Assembly: GCA_002421475.1 (NCBI GenBank)
Contig: DIJW01000199.1
Span: forward strand, 1-9,340
Length of the DNA stretch: 9,340 nucleotides
Direction of reading: 5' to 3'
From: Thiomicrospira sp. UBA5634
Lineage (GTDB): Bacteria; Pseudomonadota; Gammaproteobacteria; Thiomicrospirales; Thiomicrospiraceae
Shown: positions 8,870 to 9,340 of the stretch, in pieces
Layout: every line of letters begins with the position of its first letter
Numbering within the stretch: position 1 is the stretch's first letter
Program-made: the position numbers and the translations under genes
The notes under the pieces: generated by a model
What the model saw: the letters and a program-made list of their open reading frames with translations, nothing else
Databases searched by the model: none
What the model was told of the DNA's origin: nothing

Positions 8870-9340
8870 ATGACTACGAATTCGTTACGGCGTGCGTTTC
8901 GCCCCTCTTTAGTATGGATTACTTTGCCCGGAATCTTACTCCCGCTGGCATCGGCTATGTTGGCAACCATACTTTTTGAGCAAAGTTCTTGGCCAAGTGT
9001 ACCTTTTCACGCCTTACTCGAAGGTGCGGGTGTAATACTAAACCTCAGCATTGCCATTTATTTGTTTTTATTATTACGCGCCAAACAACTCCCGCTACAT
9101 TTTATGTGGATTGCAACAGGCTTTCTGGCAATGGCGATTCTCGGCGGATTTCATGGTGCAGTCGCGCCCGGCAATAGTTTTGTCGGATTACACAGTACGG
9201 GGGTTTTAGTAGGCGGGCTGTTGTTTGCAATGATTGCAATGCCGAAAACCTTTCATCGCCAGGCCTGGTTAAAAGCATTGCCTTACATCACAGTGTTTGC
9301 TGCGACCCTGCTCAGTTTACTGATTATGATCAGTGATGAT
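8870..9340 (+). CDS. multi-pass membrane protein, probable N-terminal sensor domain (partial, runs off the window)
   Basis: An open frame of 157 codons starts with ATG at 8870 and is still open at the window end. The start is preceded by AGG five nt upstream, a modest ribosome site. After a short basic N-terminus (MTTNSLRRAFRPS) there are about five hydrophobic segments (about 14-36, 48-70, 78-98, 107-124, 136-154). The loops between them are short, and His/Glu residues sit near membrane edges (H47, E51, H95, H108). This fits the MASE-like or 7TM-like input domains found at the N-terminus of histidine kinases and GGDEF/EAL proteins, but no output domain is inside the window, so the function is a guess from general appearance. 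It could also be a stand-alone membrane protein. It is divergent from priA across about 150 nt. Confidence 0.8.
   Translation, partial: MTTNSLRRAFRPSLVWITLPGILLPLASAMLATILFEQSSWPSVPFHALLEGAGVILNLSIAIYLFLLLRAKQLPLHFMWIATGFLAMAILGGFHGAVAPGNSFVGLHSTGVLVGGLLFAMIAMPKTFHRQAWLKALPYITVFAATLLSLLIMISDD

Noticed and set aside
8989..9177. Plus-strand 62-codon frame inside the right-edge membrane gene
   Set aside because: It is in a different frame from the longer open membrane-protein frame, which has a better start context and a coherent hydrophobic pattern.

Overview
The window looks like chromosomal DNA from a gammaproteobacterium of moderate GC content (mid-40s percent by eye). GltD, PriA and the Aer-type PAS domain all align closely with their E. 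coli counterparts as I recall them. The overall style suggests a sulfur-oxidiser-type lineage such as the Thiomicrospira/Hydrogenovibrio group, but that placement is an inference. I see no mobile element, CRISPR array, tRNA or rRNA.

Layout: the left end (1-965, + strand) is the 3' part of gltD, the small subunit of NADPH-dependent glutamate synthase. It is broken by an in-frame TAA at 177-179 that is followed at once by ATG. A perfect 16-bp hairpin (985-1019) lies between gltD and the convergent gene block and can terminate transcription from both sides. On the minus strand, 6455 down to 1081 holds three closely packed genes: a small DUF2062/TIGR03546-type membrane protein, a TIGR03545-type AsmA-like membrane-anchored protein (4-nt ATGA overlap with the first), and a 961-residue chemoreceptor 30 nt downstream. 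Upstream of them on the same strand is priA (primosomal helicase), with an 81-nt gap that contains a plausible promoter. Divergent from priA, at the right edge, is the start of a multi-pass membrane protein that looks like the N-terminal sensor part of a signalling protein.

How it fits together: the window combines housekeeping genes (nitrogen assimilation and replication restart) with an envelope/signalling cluster. The cluster pairs an uncharacterised two-gene membrane module with a receptor that joins an Aer-like, probably FAD-binding PAS domain to a separate extracytoplasmic sensor domain and about five tandem HAMP units.

The points most worth a second look are two apparent single-base lesions at normally invariant sites in otherwise intact genes: the gltD stop, and DVEH in place of DEEH in the PriA Walker B motif. 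Either the genome carries real recent mutations or the assembly contains base errors. A recurrent palindrome-like motif centred on CCAGGCCTGG is also notable.
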